From Proteobacteria bacterium UBA981 (GTDB lineage Bacteria; Pseudomonadota; Gammaproteobacteria; Ga0077536), in assembly GCA_002292285.1 (NCBI GenBank), contig DBBP01000014.1:124001-188000 (forward strand): a stretch of DNA of 64,000 nucleotides, read 5' to 3'. The translations under genes were made by a program, and so were the position numbers. Shown piece after piece: positions 8,905 to 17,244 of this stretch. How positions within the stretch are numbered: the stretch's first letter is position 1; the number at the start of each line of letters is the position of its first letter. The notes beneath the pieces are model-generated. The model saw nothing but the letters and a program-made list of their open reading frames with translations. It had not been told where the DNA came from and made no database searches.

Positions 8905-10140
8905 ATGACAAACGTTGAACGTCCGGAGAAAAAAGCTGGTGGTCCGCTCGCAGGAATGCGCGTCGTCGACATGACCTCGGTTGTACTCGGCCCACTGGCT
9001 GCACAGATACTTGGCGACTTCGGCGCCGATGTCATCAAGGTTGAGCCGCTCAAAGGTGATCTGATGCGCGCCAATGGCGTTAGCCGCAACCCCGGTATGA
9101 GCTCGATCTTCCTGAGTCTGAATCGCAATAAGCGCTCGCTCGCCATCGACCTGAAAACCGCGGCGGGCGCCGAGGTCATGCGACGCCTGCTGGGCGACGT
9201 GGATGTGCTGGTGCACAACATGCGCGTCGCTGCCATCGAGCGACTTGGCTTCGGTTACGAAGCGGTCCGCCAACTTAAACCCGATATCGTTTATTGCGCG
9301 GCGACTGGTTTTGGCCAGGACGGCCCGGAACGTGACAAACCCGCTTTCGACGATGTGATTCAGGCGTGCAGCGGTTTGGCTGACCTCAATGCGACTGCAG
9401 ACGGCACGCCGTACTACGTCCCGAGTCTTATTGCCGATAAGACCACCGGTATGGCGCTCGTGAACGCCGTGTTGGCTGCGCTGTTGTGGCGTGAGCGAGT
9501 GGGCGAGGGACAGTACGTTGAAGTGCCGATGTTTGAAACCATGGTGGCCTTTATGCTGACCGAGCATCTCGGTGGTCTGACTTTCGAGCCGGCAACTGCG
9601 CCAGCCGGCTATTCACGTCTGCTTTCCGGTGGCCGAAAACCGGCCCCGACTGCGGACGGCCACATTGCGATGCTGCCTTATACCGGCGCGCACTGGAGAG
9701 CATTTTTTTCCGCCGCGGGACGTGATGACCTGGCGGAAAAATACGGCGTCGATGATCGCAATGCACGGAACGCGAATCTGGTTGCCATGTATCGCGATAT
9801 GGTTGAGATGGCGGGCCAACAAACGACCGCGCAATGGATGGCTCTGTGCGCTGAACTGGATATCCCCGCGACACCCATTTACGCGCTGGATGAGTTGCCT
9901 GGTCATCCGCAAGCCCGCGCAGTTGAGTTATTCCAGACCACCGAGCATCCCAGCGAAGGCACCATCCGTTACGTGCGCCCGACCACGCAATTTTCCGCAA
10001 CACCCGCGCATGTTCGTCGTCAGGCACCGAGCCTCGGACAACACACGACAGAGATTTTGCAGGAATGTGGCGTCAGTGTTGAGGAAATTAACGCGCTGCG
10101 ACGCGATGGTGTCATCGGCGGTCAGGCCGATTCTGAGTAG
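8905..10140 (+). CDS. Type III CoA-transferase (CaiB/BaiF family)
   Basis: A 411-residue family III CoA-transferase, which moves CoA between acyl groups. The start is set at ATG 8905, just before the conserved GPLAGMRVVDMTSVVLGPLA opening; the longer open frame from 8659 adds only unrelated residues. Other family marks are LGDFGADVIKVEP, LNRNKRSLAIDLK, the catalytic-Asp region VRQLKPDIVYCAATGFGQDG, and ADKTTGMALVNAVLAALLWRE. The enzyme probably activates a carboxylic acid for beta-oxidation-like breakdown. The nearest acyl-CoA gene is the enoyl-CoA hydratase at 13401, but they are separated by other genes and co-transcription is not supported. Confidence 0.93.
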   Translation: MTNVERPEKKAGGPLAGMRVVDMTSVVLGPLAAQILGDFGADVIKVEPLKGDLMRANGVSRNPGMSSIFLSLNRNKRSLAIDLKTAAGAEVMRRLLGDVDVLVHNMRVAAIERLGFGYEAVRQLKPDIVYCAATGFGQDGPERDKPAFDDVIQACSGLADLNATADGTPYYVPSLIADKTTGMALVNAVLAALLWRERVGEGQYVEVPMFETMVAFMLTEHLGGLTFEPATAPAGYSRLLSGGRKPAPTADGHIAMLPYTGAHWRAFFSAAGRDDLAEKYGVDDRNARNANLVAMYRDMVEMAGQQTTAQWMALCAELDIPATPIYALDELPGHPQARAVELFQTTEHPSEGTIRYVRPTTQFSATPAHVRRQAPSLGQHTTEILQECGVSVEEINALRRDGVIGGQADSE

Positions 10141-10313
10141 CGTAGTTCGCAGCACACCTTCGCTTAAAGTGGCGACGTTATTCACAGCACTTCCATCAGA
10201 TCTTTAAGGCCCAAAGAACGCTGTTGCACAGTGATGTTTTTCTCAGCCGGCTTGACGCAGGTCTGGCCAAACTATTGCCTTCGTTTTCCGCGCGCCCAGT
10301 CCTGAACCAACGG

Positions 10314-10703
10314 CTAAATCTCGACGCTGTAGCCGAGCGCCAGTTCATCACCACACTTACCGCGAATACCCCAGTTATGTCGTGGTGTTTCGGTGATGGT
10401 GATTTCAACGTCCTGTGGTTCGATGCCGACTTGCGCCTGAATGTTTTCGAACAATAGGCGCACGAGTGTTTTTTTACTGTCGACCGAGCGCCCTTCAAAC
10501 ATCGCGATTTCGATGATGGTGTAGTTGCAACTGCGGTCATCGGGATAAATGAACGCCCAATCCTGCAGACCGATAAAGCGGTGGAATTTCTTCTCAGGCG
10601 GGTAGGCGAGGGCTTCGATTACTGCTGCGTGAATCGCCTCGGAGAGCGCTGCAGCATGCGTACTGAGAACGTTGTCGAGTCCGAATATCTTGATTTGTGC
10701 CAT
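10314..10703 (-). CDS. Tautomerase (4-oxalocrotonate tautomerase-like) family protein
   Basis: A 129-residue protein of the tautomerase superfamily. ATG at 10703 is chosen because a strong ribosome site (GGAGAAGG) sits seven bases upstream; the frame is open further up without similarity. Features are the repeated beta-alpha-beta layout, RFIGLQDWAFIYP (about 43) and VRLLFENIQAQVGIEPQDVEITITE (about 82). In classic members Pro1 after Met removal is the catalytic base; here the second residue is Ala, so the standard catalytic proline is missing and the enzymatic activity is uncertain. It lies between the CoA-transferase and a divergent exported barrel protein. Confidence 0.75.
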   Translation of the reverse strand: MAQIKIFGLDNVLSTHAAALSEAIHAAVIEALAYPPEKKFHRFIGLQDWAFIYPDDRSCNYTIIEIAMFEGRSVDSKKTLVRLLFENIQAQVGIEPQDVEITITETPRHNWGIRGKCGDELALGYSVEI

Positions 10704-10998
10704 TGGTTTCCTTCTCCAGGTTTTGCCATTGAGTGCGCTTCGCGGGCGTTGCGGTTGAGCGGGGACCACAACCGTCTGCAGTTAGGCGTTCTCGTCTCAT
10801 CCGGGTGAGCGCCGAGTTTATGGCCCTACTGTGAAATCTCGGCGTGTTTAAGTATTTTGTATAAATTAGATTAGATAACTGCTCTAACTTCCTAATTTAA
10901 TTTAGTTATGTTAGTCTCAATCCCATCAAAGATCGCGACGATTCTCGAATAATCGCTGAAATCGTTCGACGACCTTCCAGATTTGGGCAGAAGTTGAG

Positions 10999-13113
10999 AT
11001 GAATGCTGCAGTGATTCGAGTTTCAGGAATTCTAAGGGTGTTGGCGATATCGCTGGCATGCCTGGTTGGCACAACCACCGCTGTTGGCGCAGCAGAGCTA
11101 CGTACGATTCGCACCGGTGCCGATCTGGCGCGGACCCGGGTCGTGTTTGATATGAGCGGCTCCGCCGCCTATCAGGTATTTACGCTCGCCAACCCGAACC
11201 GGGTGGTTATTGATTTCGATGACGCCAGTCTGCACCACGCGTTATCTTTGGACGTCGTGGAGGGCGACCTGCTCGACCGGCTCCGCTATGCACCGCGCGG
11301 AGACCGCGGTTTGCGTATCGTGCTGGATGTCACTCGTCCCGTATCAGCAAAAGACATGTTGCTGCCACCGACAGGCGCTTTTGGTCATCGGGTCGTCGTT
11401 GATCTCACAGATCCCGTTCCAGAGCAGCCCGCTCAACCGGTCCAGCTCATACCAGCAGCACCGCGCGCTCATTCCCAGCCACAACAACTTGCACGTACGC
11501 TCCGGCACAATCCCCCGGTTGCACCGAGGCGAGTTGCACCTGCGGTCGAATCCCGGTCTCAAGTACAGCCGCAGATTCATTTTCGCCCGGAGGCGCTCAA
11601 TCTGGCCCAGACGCAACCTCGCGCTCAATATGCGCCAGCGATTAGCCAGCCACCCGTCAACTTTCAACCCCAAGCCGACGCGCAAATGCTGGCCGACGCG
11701 CAGCGTCTGGCTGAACGTGAACACATGCCGGTCGCCGTGCCAGCCGAAATCAGATTGCCGGCTGCGGGCTCGATCAGCTTGCGTCGGCCGCAATCGAACA
11801 AGCCCCTACCACCATTAACTACTGCGCGGGTCGACCCGCGCGTTGGCGCGCTTACCGTGGCAGCGCCTCAGAATGTTCACCCTGGGCCAGCGCCAGTGCT
11901 GGAAGAAGATTCCGGACCCGGCTTTTTCATTAACGGTCTGGCGGCAGGCGATGATTTGCTGAAAAAGATTACCTCCTCGGTGGATATCGATATCAGCGGT
12001 GAAATCGGTTTTGAAGGACGGCTGTTCTTCCAGGATCCGCGCTTTGCCGGTCAGCCCGGAGCGAATGGGTCGATTTCCTTTCTGCCTGAATTCTACGCAA
12101 GCTGGGACAACAACAATCAAAGTTTGCTGTTCGTGCCGTTCGCTCGTTTCGATCAACACGACCCACAGCGTACCCACTTTGATATTCGTGAACTGGGTTA
12201 CATCTACGCCGCATCGGACTGGGAACTGCGCGCAGGTATTCGCAAAGTATTCTGGGGCGTAGCGGAATCCAATCACCTCGTCGACATCATCAATCAAACA
12301 GATTTCGTTGAGAACATTGATCTCGAAGACAAGCTCGGCCAAACGATGATCAATCTCGCCTTTATTCGCGATTGGGGCACGGTCGACTTATTTATCCTGC
12401 CAGGTTTTCGCGAGCGCACTTTCCCTGGCCGTAAAGGTCGCTTTCAGGGTCCGTTACATATGGATCATGACGAGGCCGAATATGAATCTTCCGCAGAGAA
12501 GAATCACGTCGATTATGCGATGCGCTATTCACATTATTTTGGTCCCATCGATATCGGTCTGTCGCATTTCTGGGGGACCAGCCGCGAACCGCGATTCGGC
12601 ACTAAGCTCAACGCCAGTGGTGAGCCGATCATTTTTCCCATCTACGACGTGATTCATCAAACCAGTATCGATATGCAGGCGACGCTCGGTAATTGGTTAC
12701 TGAAGCTCGAGAGTTATCGCCGGCAGGGACAGGGTGACACCTACATCGCCGCGGTCGGCGGTTTCGAATATACCTATGTGGGCGTGTTCGAGACCTCGAT
12801 GGATATTGGTGTGTTAGCCGAGTATCACTGGGATGAGCGCGGTCGTAACGCGCCGCTGCCATTCAACGATGATTTATTTGTCGGTTCCCGTCTTGCCGTG
12901 AACGACGCGGCGGACACCCAGGTGCTCGGCGGTGTTATGTCAGATTTAAATGGTACCGGCCACTTTCTTAATGTCGAAGCTAGCCGCCGTCTGGATGAGA
13001 ACTGGAAAGTCGAGGTCGAGATGCGTTGGTTACTGGGTATCGAACGCGAAAATCCGACCTACGCGTTCAATCGCGACGACATGGTGCAGATAGAGTTCCT
13101 GCGTAGCTTCTGA
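10999..13113 (+). CDS. Exported AMIN-domain protein with C-terminal outer-membrane beta-barrel
   Basis: A 704-residue protein with a signal peptide (hydrophobic 10-30, cleavage after about AVGAA). Residues about 35-135 (RTGADLARTRVVFDMSGSAA, NPNRVVIDFDD, LRIVLDV) match AMIN domains, which bind peptidoglycan or secretin complexes in proteins such as AmiC and PilQ. Residues about 140-310 are a Pro/Gln/Ala-rich, probably disordered linker. From about 330 onward there are alternating amphipathic strands (FEGRLFFQDPRFAG, ELGYIYAASDWELRAGIRKV, FGPIDIGLSHFWG) ending in Phe (MVQIEFLRSF), the typical outer-membrane barrel C-terminus. An AT-rich stretch at 10845-10915 precedes it and probably holds the promoter. 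The function is unknown; the layout suggests a barrel tied to the cell wall. Confidence 0.7.
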   Translation: MNAAVIRVSGILRVLAISLACLVGTTTAVGAAELRTIRTGADLARTRVVFDMSGSAAYQVFTLANPNRVVIDFDDASLHHALSLDVVEGDLLDRLRYAPRGDRGLRIVLDVTRPVSAKDMLLPPTGAFGHRVVVDLTDPVPEQPAQPVQLIPAAPRAHSQPQQLARTLRHNPPVAPRRVAPAVESRSQVQPQIHFRPEALNLAQTQPRAQYAPAISQPPVNFQPQADAQMLADAQRLAEREHMPVAVPAEIRLPAAGSISLRRPQSNKPLPPLTTARVDPRVGALTVAAPQNVHPGPAPVLEEDSGPGFFINGLAAGDDLLKKITSSVDIDISGEIGFEGRLFFQDPRFAGQPGANGSISFLPEFYASWDNNNQSLLFVPFARFDQHDPQRTHFDIRELGYIYAASDWELRAGIRKVFWGVAESNHLVDIINQTDFVENIDLEDKLGQTMINLAFIRDWGTVDLFILPGFRERTFPGRKGRFQGPLHMDHDEAEYESSAEKNHVDYAMRYSHYFGPIDIGLSHFWGTSREPRFGTKLNASGEPIIFPIYDVIHQTSIDMQATLGNWLLKLESYRRQGQGDTYIAAVGGFEYTYVGVFETSMDIGVLAEYHWDERGRNAPLPFNDDLFVGSRLAVNDAADTQVLGGVMSDLNGTGHFLNVEASRRLDENWKVEVEMRWLLGIERENPTYAFNRDDMVQIEFLRSF

Positions 13114-13400
13114 AGTCGGCCACAATCGGCACTCAGGGCGGCCAGCGTCCGCTTGCGTCGCCGCTAATTCGGTGCCGTATATGCCGACGATACGGCATGT
13201 TTTGTCATCGCGACATTCGCAAGGCAGACCAGTAGGTTCGCTTGCATACACGCGCTGCGCTGACGCCCTGAATACGCAGTCTGCCGGATTGCCTATCCGT
13301 TTCTGACTACGCTCAACCTTCACTGCAACATCAATGGATGCCGTGCGCTATCTTAGGCGTGCGCGTCGCGCGGTGTGTCAAATTCCTGTTGGAGATCTGA

Positions 13401-14162
13401 ATGGACAAGGTACTGTTAGAAAAACGTGGTGAAGTGGCCTATGTCACTATCAACCGCCCCGAGCGCATGAACGCCTGCGACGGCGAAACCTATGACACGC
13501 TTGCGGATATCTGGTCACAGGTACGCGACGACGCTGAGTTGCGCGTTGGTATTTTGACCGGTACCGGCGAACGTGCATTTTGCGCCGGCAGCGATATCCG
13601 CGCCGATTCGTTTGGCGAGGCCGATCGCATTCCAGGTGGTGCACTGTTTCCGGTCATGAATGCGATGAACAAACCTATCATCGCAGCGATCAATGGCCAC
13701 TGTAATGGCGGCGGCCTGGAGCAAGCGCTGGCTTGTGATATTCGCGTCGCGGCTGAGCATGCACAGTTCGGCCTTGGCGAAGTCCTGCTTGGGGTGTTGC
13801 CGGGCGGTGGTGGTACGCAGCGTTTGCCGCGCCTCATTCCACTCGGTCGGGCGCTGGAAATGCTTTACACCGGTGCGCGTATTGATGCCAGCGAAGCGCT
13901 TCGCCTCGGGCTGGTCGACCACGTCGTCCCGGCGCCCCAATTGCTGGAGAAATGCGCGTCTATTGCCGCAGCAATATGTCGCGGCGCACCGCTTGCGGTT
14001 GAACGCATCCGCGCGGCGGCGTTACAGGGCTTGGACGGGTCGCTGGCCGACGGGTTGGTACTGGAACGCGATCAAATGACGTTTCTGCGCACCACCAAAG
14101 ATGCGACCGAAGGGGCGCAGGCCTTCGCAGAGAAGCGCCCGCCGCGCTGGCAGGGTTGCTAA
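13401..14162 (+). CDS. Enoyl-CoA hydratase/isomerase family protein
   Basis: A 253-residue crotonase-fold enzyme preceded by a good ribosome site (GGAG, seven bases before ATG). The oxyanion-hole segments ERAFCAGSDI (about 57-66) and HCNGGGLEQALACDI (about 97) are present. Both catalytic glutamates of the hydratase type can be seen, in GGGLE and in FGLGEVLLGVLPGGGGTQRL. It likely hydrates 2-enoyl-CoAs in fatty or aromatic acid breakdown. It is convergent with the DUF35/thiolase pair and separated from it by a hairpin at 14187-14214. Confidence 0.93.
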   Translation: MDKVLLEKRGEVAYVTINRPERMNACDGETYDTLADIWSQVRDDAELRVGILTGTGERAFCAGSDIRADSFGEADRIPGGALFPVMNAMNKPIIAAINGHCNGGGLEQALACDIRVAAEHAQFGLGEVLLGVLPGGGGTQRLPRLIPLGRALEMLYTGARIDASEALRLGLVDHVVPAPQLLEKCASIAAAICRGAPLAVERIRAAALQGLDGSLADGLVLERDQMTFLRTTKDATEGAQAFAEKRPPRWQGC

Positions 14163-14186
14163 AGCATCGCGATTGATTACGACTGA

Positions 14187-14214
14187 CCGGCGGCCCGAAA
14201 CATCGAGCCGCCGG
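14187..14214. terminator. Hairpin between convergent genes, possible bidirectional terminator
   Basis: A perfect 8-bp GC stem (CCGGCGGC at 14187-14194, GCCGCCGG at 14207-14214) with a 12-base loop lies in the 60-base gap between the convergent enoyl-CoA hydratase and DUF35 genes. There is no T-run, so intrinsic termination is only possible. Confidence 0.4.
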
Positions 14215-14222
14215 CGCTGGCC

Positions 14223-14606
14223 TTAACTGGCCGGCGTGAACACCGGCACTGGCGTGTCATTACGCTCTTCGAACTTCAGCGTGACTTTCTGATCGACACT
14301 GATGTTATCCAGATCGGCATCGACGATTGCGGTCATCAAGGTCGGACCTTCTGCCAGTTTGACGAACGCGATCGCAAACGGCGGTGAGGCGCGGCGCTCT
14401 ACACTCCACGAATAAATCGTACCGTCACCACTTGCTTCGCGCCAATCCGTGTCGGCGCTCATGCAAAACGGGCATAACGGCCGCGGATAGTAGTGCGGGC
14501 GGTCGCAAGCGCGACAATGTTTGAACAATAACCGTCCGTCGCGCGCCGCAGTCCAGTAAGGTTCCAGCGCGATGTCGGCGCTGAAGGCATCATTTGTATT
14601 CGCCAT
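14223..14606 (-). CDS. DUF35 / OB-fold zinc-ribbon acyl-CoA-binding protein, thiolase partner
   Basis: A 127-residue Zn-ribbon plus OB-fold protein. The ribbon has Cys pairs in the pattern C-x2-C-x10-C-x2-C (HCRACDRPHYYPRPLCPFC, about 30-48), followed by SGDGTIYSWSVERRASPPF and the OB-fold strands. Proteins of this family sit beside SCP2-type thiolases and form complexes with them, presenting acyl-CoA, for example in steroid side-chain degradation. It begins four bases after the thiolase stop on the minus strand, so the two are one operon. The complex is inferred from this arrangement. Confidence 0.9.
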   Translation of the reverse strand: MANTNDAFSADIALEPYWTAARDGRLLFKHCRACDRPHYYPRPLCPFCMSADTDWREASGDGTIYSWSVERRASPPFAIAFVKLAEGPTLMTAIVDADLDNISVDQKVTLKFEERNDTPVPVFTPAS

Positions 14607-14609
14607 GAT

Positions 14610-15773
14610 TCAAGACCTCTCCATAATCAACGTCGCGCTACCGTGACGAGTGCCCAGAAAACCACCGGTGCCGTGGGCCAGCGCGATATCGCAGTTACTC
14701 ACCTGGACTGCGGGATGCGCCTCGCCACGCAGCTGGCGTACCGCTTCAATGACTTTTGTCATGCCGCCACGATTACCCGGGTGGTTGTTACACAGGCCGC
14801 CACCATCGGTGTTGAACGGCAGTTTCCCAACGCCGGAAATGAGATTGCCATCGGCCACAAAGCGACCACCGTCGCCCTTGGCGCAAAAGCCGAGATCTTC
14901 GAGTTGCATGAGCACGGTGATGGTAAAGCTGTCGTAAACCGAGACGTACTTGATGTCGTCGGGTGTGACACCGGCTTCCTCGAATGCTTTGGCGGACGAC
15001 CAACGTCCGGCCGAGTAGGTGATGTCGATTTCACCGCCGTTGTTATGTTTGATGGCCTCGCCTGCGCCCATCACGCTGACTTTCGGGCGCTTAAGCTGCG
15101 CAGCGATCTCAGGCGCCACGACCACCAGCGCGCCGCCGCCATCGGAGATGATGCAGCAATCTAGTCGGTGCAACGGATCGGCAACCAGTGGTGAGTTCAC
15201 CACCTCTTCGACAGTGACAACGCTTTTCAGCATGGCATGCGGATTGTGCTGCGCGTGTTCTGAGGCCGCGACTTTAATCCACGCCAGTTGTTCGGACGTC
15301 GTGCCAAATTCGTGCATATGACGGCGTGCGCACATCGCGTAGATATTCAACACGCTCGGTTTGAAAGGTGCTTCGAACGGAGCATCCGGCGGCTGAATCG
15401 CAAGCGGCGCACGACCGGGCTGTGCACCTCCGGTCCGCGGCTTGCCGGCCAGTGTAATCAGCGCGACTTTGCATTTGCCGGCAGCGATCGCTTGCGCTGC
15501 GTGATTAACGTGCACGATATACGAAGACCCACCGGTTTCCGTGGTGTCGATATGGCGCGGCTGAATGCCGAGATATTCCGCGATCGACAGGCCGCCCAGG
15601 CCCGGTGCGTCGCCAGCGCAATAGTAGGCGTCGACGTCTTGTAACGTCAGCCCTGCGTCGTCAAGTGCGCCGCGCGCGACCTCCGCGTGGATTTGCGCAA
15701 TGGGAATGCCTTCCGCCTTACGTGTGGGATGTTCGTAAACGCCGGCGATAAACGCCTTGCCCTTGATAGTCAT
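14610..15773 (-). CDS. SCP2-type thiolase (acetyl-CoA acetyltransferase-like)
   Basis: A 387-residue lipid-transfer-type thiolase. It contains GGSSYIVHVNHAAQAIAAGKCKVALI (about 81), where biosynthetic and degradative thiolases have the nucleophilic Cys; here GGSS replaces the usual Cys motif, typical of the SCP2-like branch that depends on a partner. Further marks are NNHPGNRGGMTKVIEAVRQLRGEA (about 328) and CDIALAHGTGGFLGTRHGSATLI at the end. It probably performs or assists the retro-Claisen or retro-aldol step on branched acyl-CoAs together with the DUF35 protein just downstream. The substrate cannot be told. Confidence 0.88.
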   Translation of the reverse strand: MTIKGKAFIAGVYEHPTRKAEGIPIAQIHAEVARGALDDAGLTLQDVDAYYCAGDAPGLGGLSIAEYLGIQPRHIDTTETGGSSYIVHVNHAAQAIAAGKCKVALITLAGKPRTGGAQPGRAPLAIQPPDAPFEAPFKPSVLNIYAMCARRHMHEFGTTSEQLAWIKVAASEHAQHNPHAMLKSVVTVEEVVNSPLVADPLHRLDCCIISDGGGALVVVAPEIAAQLKRPKVSVMGAGEAIKHNNGGEIDITYSAGRWSSAKAFEEAGVTPDDIKYVSVYDSFTITVLMQLEDLGFCAKGDGGRFVADGNLISGVGKLPFNTDGGGLCNNHPGNRGGMTKVIEAVRQLRGEAHPAVQVSNCDIALAHGTGGFLGTRHGSATLIMERS

Positions 15774-15794
15774 GAACCGCTCCTGCTCGTGTCA

Positions 15795-15826
15795 CTGACA
15801 AAAACAGGCGCCAACCTGTGGCGCCC
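15795..15826 (-). terminator. Candidate intrinsic terminator or attenuator before the thiolase gene
   Basis: Read on the minus strand, two GGCGCC arms (15820-15825 and 15807-15812) form a stem around a 7-base loop, followed by TGTTTTTG. It lies about 110 bases after the stop of the GST-like gene and about 22 bases before the thiolase start. It may end the GST transcript or attenuate read-through into the thiolase operon. Confidence 0.45.
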
Positions 15827-15935
15827 GGGGCGGGAGCTTACACCAGCTTGCGGGCAAGTGATCAGGGCGGGGACGCAGGCGTTGCCAACGCGGCGATTGG
15901 GTACCCGGCCTGGAACGTCTGACAGGCGCGCTTCG

Positions 15936-16571
15936 TTAAGCTTTGGCGCTGGCGCGCGAACTCACCTGCTCATACCAGGCCAGGGAGCGCGTGTTCTCTG
16001 GTGGAATGTTAATTTTGACCCACGCGGCAAAGTCCACCGCGCACACTGCAGTAATGTCGACCATGCTGAATGCCTTGCCGGCGATATACGGCCCCTCTTG
16101 CAGGTAATCTTCCAGACTCGCGAAGAACCGCTGCAGAGTTTTTGTGCCGCGCTCAATCAAGGCCGGGATAGCGGGATTTATTTCCCCGCTTGCGCCTGGA
16201 ATACTACGCTCGGCGAAGCCCTCATGCTGGTTTCGGAACACCTCGGAGCCCGCAATCATGCCGTCGAATTCCATTTTTCTCTGGCGGTTTGTGATGATTG
16301 CTTTTTCCAACGCCGTACGACCCAGTAGCGGTGGCTCGGGCTGGATATCTTCAAAGTAACGGGTGATCGCCATCACTTCATCGAAGCGCGTGCCATCATC
16401 GAGTTCGAGTACCGGTAACAGGCCGCGCGAATTGATGGCCAAAAACGCCGGCTGCAGATTCTCACCGCCAAGGATGTCGACCTCTATGGTCTCCATCGTG
16501 ATCCCTTTTTCGGCTAGAAACATGCGCACTCGGCGAGGATTTGGCGCCACCTGGCAATCGTATAATTTCAT
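15936..16571 (-). CDS. Glutathione S-transferase family protein
   Basis: A 211-residue cytosolic GST-fold protein. The thioredoxin-like N-terminal half has KLYDCQVAPNPRRVRMFLAEKGI and the glutathione-binding SRGLLPVLELDDGTRFDEVMAITRYFED (about 49-75; cis-Pro in LLPVLEL and the E-(V)-x-A-I contact). The helical C-terminal half contains GKAFSMVDITAVCAVDFA. The position of the usual catalytic Ser/Cys is held by Asn-Pro (APNPRR). It is upstream of the thiolase on the same strand but separated by 162 bases and a candidate terminator. Confidence 0.88.
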   Translation of the reverse strand: MKLYDCQVAPNPRRVRMFLAEKGITMETIEVDILGGENLQPAFLAINSRGLLPVLELDDGTRFDEVMAITRYFEDIQPEPPLLGRTALEKAIITNRQRKMEFDGMIAGSEVFRNQHEGFAERSIPGASGEINPAIPALIERGTKTLQRFFASLEDYLQEGPYIAGKAFSMVDITAVCAVDFAAWVKINIPPENTRSLAWYEQVSSRASAKA

Positions 16572-16713
16572 AATGTTCCGGACTCCTTAATCTTTGCGCG
16601 TTGCCCTTGGGGCTGAATAGCCGGGGCGGGCCACCAGACCCGACACCCTGTCTGATCCCAGACCCGGCGCGGACTATACTGCGCTGGCCGATTCCGACTC
16701 CCGGTGACATGCC

Positions 16714-17121
16714 ATGCCCAGTATTGATGACATTGCTACTGACGCCTTCGCGTTTCGCTTTGTGCGTGCCGGTGGACCGGGTGGCCAGCATGTTAACAAG
16801 GTGTCGACAGCCGTTGAGTTACGCGTCGATGTCGCCAAGTGTCGGCTGAGCGTGGACGTTCAAGCACGCTTGCTTGCGCTCGCTGGGCGGCGCGCGAACC
16901 TCGACGGTGAGATAGTGATACACAGCGACGAATCGCGTTCACAATTGCGCAACCGCGAGCTGGCCTTGCAGCGTTTTTCTGAGCTGTTGACCGCAGCCCA
17001 AACTCAGCCGCGCAAACGCATTCCGACGCGCCCTTCGAAAGGCGCGAAAGCGCGCCGGGTAGAGCAAAAAACCAGACGCGGAAAAACCAAAGCGTTGCGG
17101 CGTCGGCCAAACGAAGAGTGA
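16714..17121 (+). CDS. arfB: Alternative ribosome-rescue factor ArfB (peptidyl-tRNA hydrolase)
   Basis: A 135-residue ArfB/YaeJ homologue. The GGPGGQHVNKVST motif at residues 20-32 carries the GGQ that hydrolyses peptidyl-tRNA on stalled ribosomes. The basic tail (about 95-135, rich in Lys and Arg, with KAKRVEQK-like spacing) is the part that enters the empty mRNA channel. Length matches the family (about 135-140), whereas full release factors are over 350. It appears to be monocistronic, 123 bases before a same-strand kinase-like gene. Confidence 0.93.
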   Translation: MPSIDDIATDAFAFRFVRAGGPGGQHVNKVSTAVELRVDVAKCRLSVDVQARLLALAGRRANLDGEIVIHSDESRSQLRNRELALQRFSELLTAAQTQPRKRIPTRPSKGAKARRVEQKTRRGKTKALRRRPNEE

Positions 17122-17244
17122 CCCCGATACGGATCTACTGGCCGACCCGTGCTTTGAGTATGCTGCAGCCTCACCGGTGTTTAACTCATCACCGCTCGCG
17201 CAAAATCTGTCTGACTCAACCCGGTCAACATGAGAGGAGTTTTC

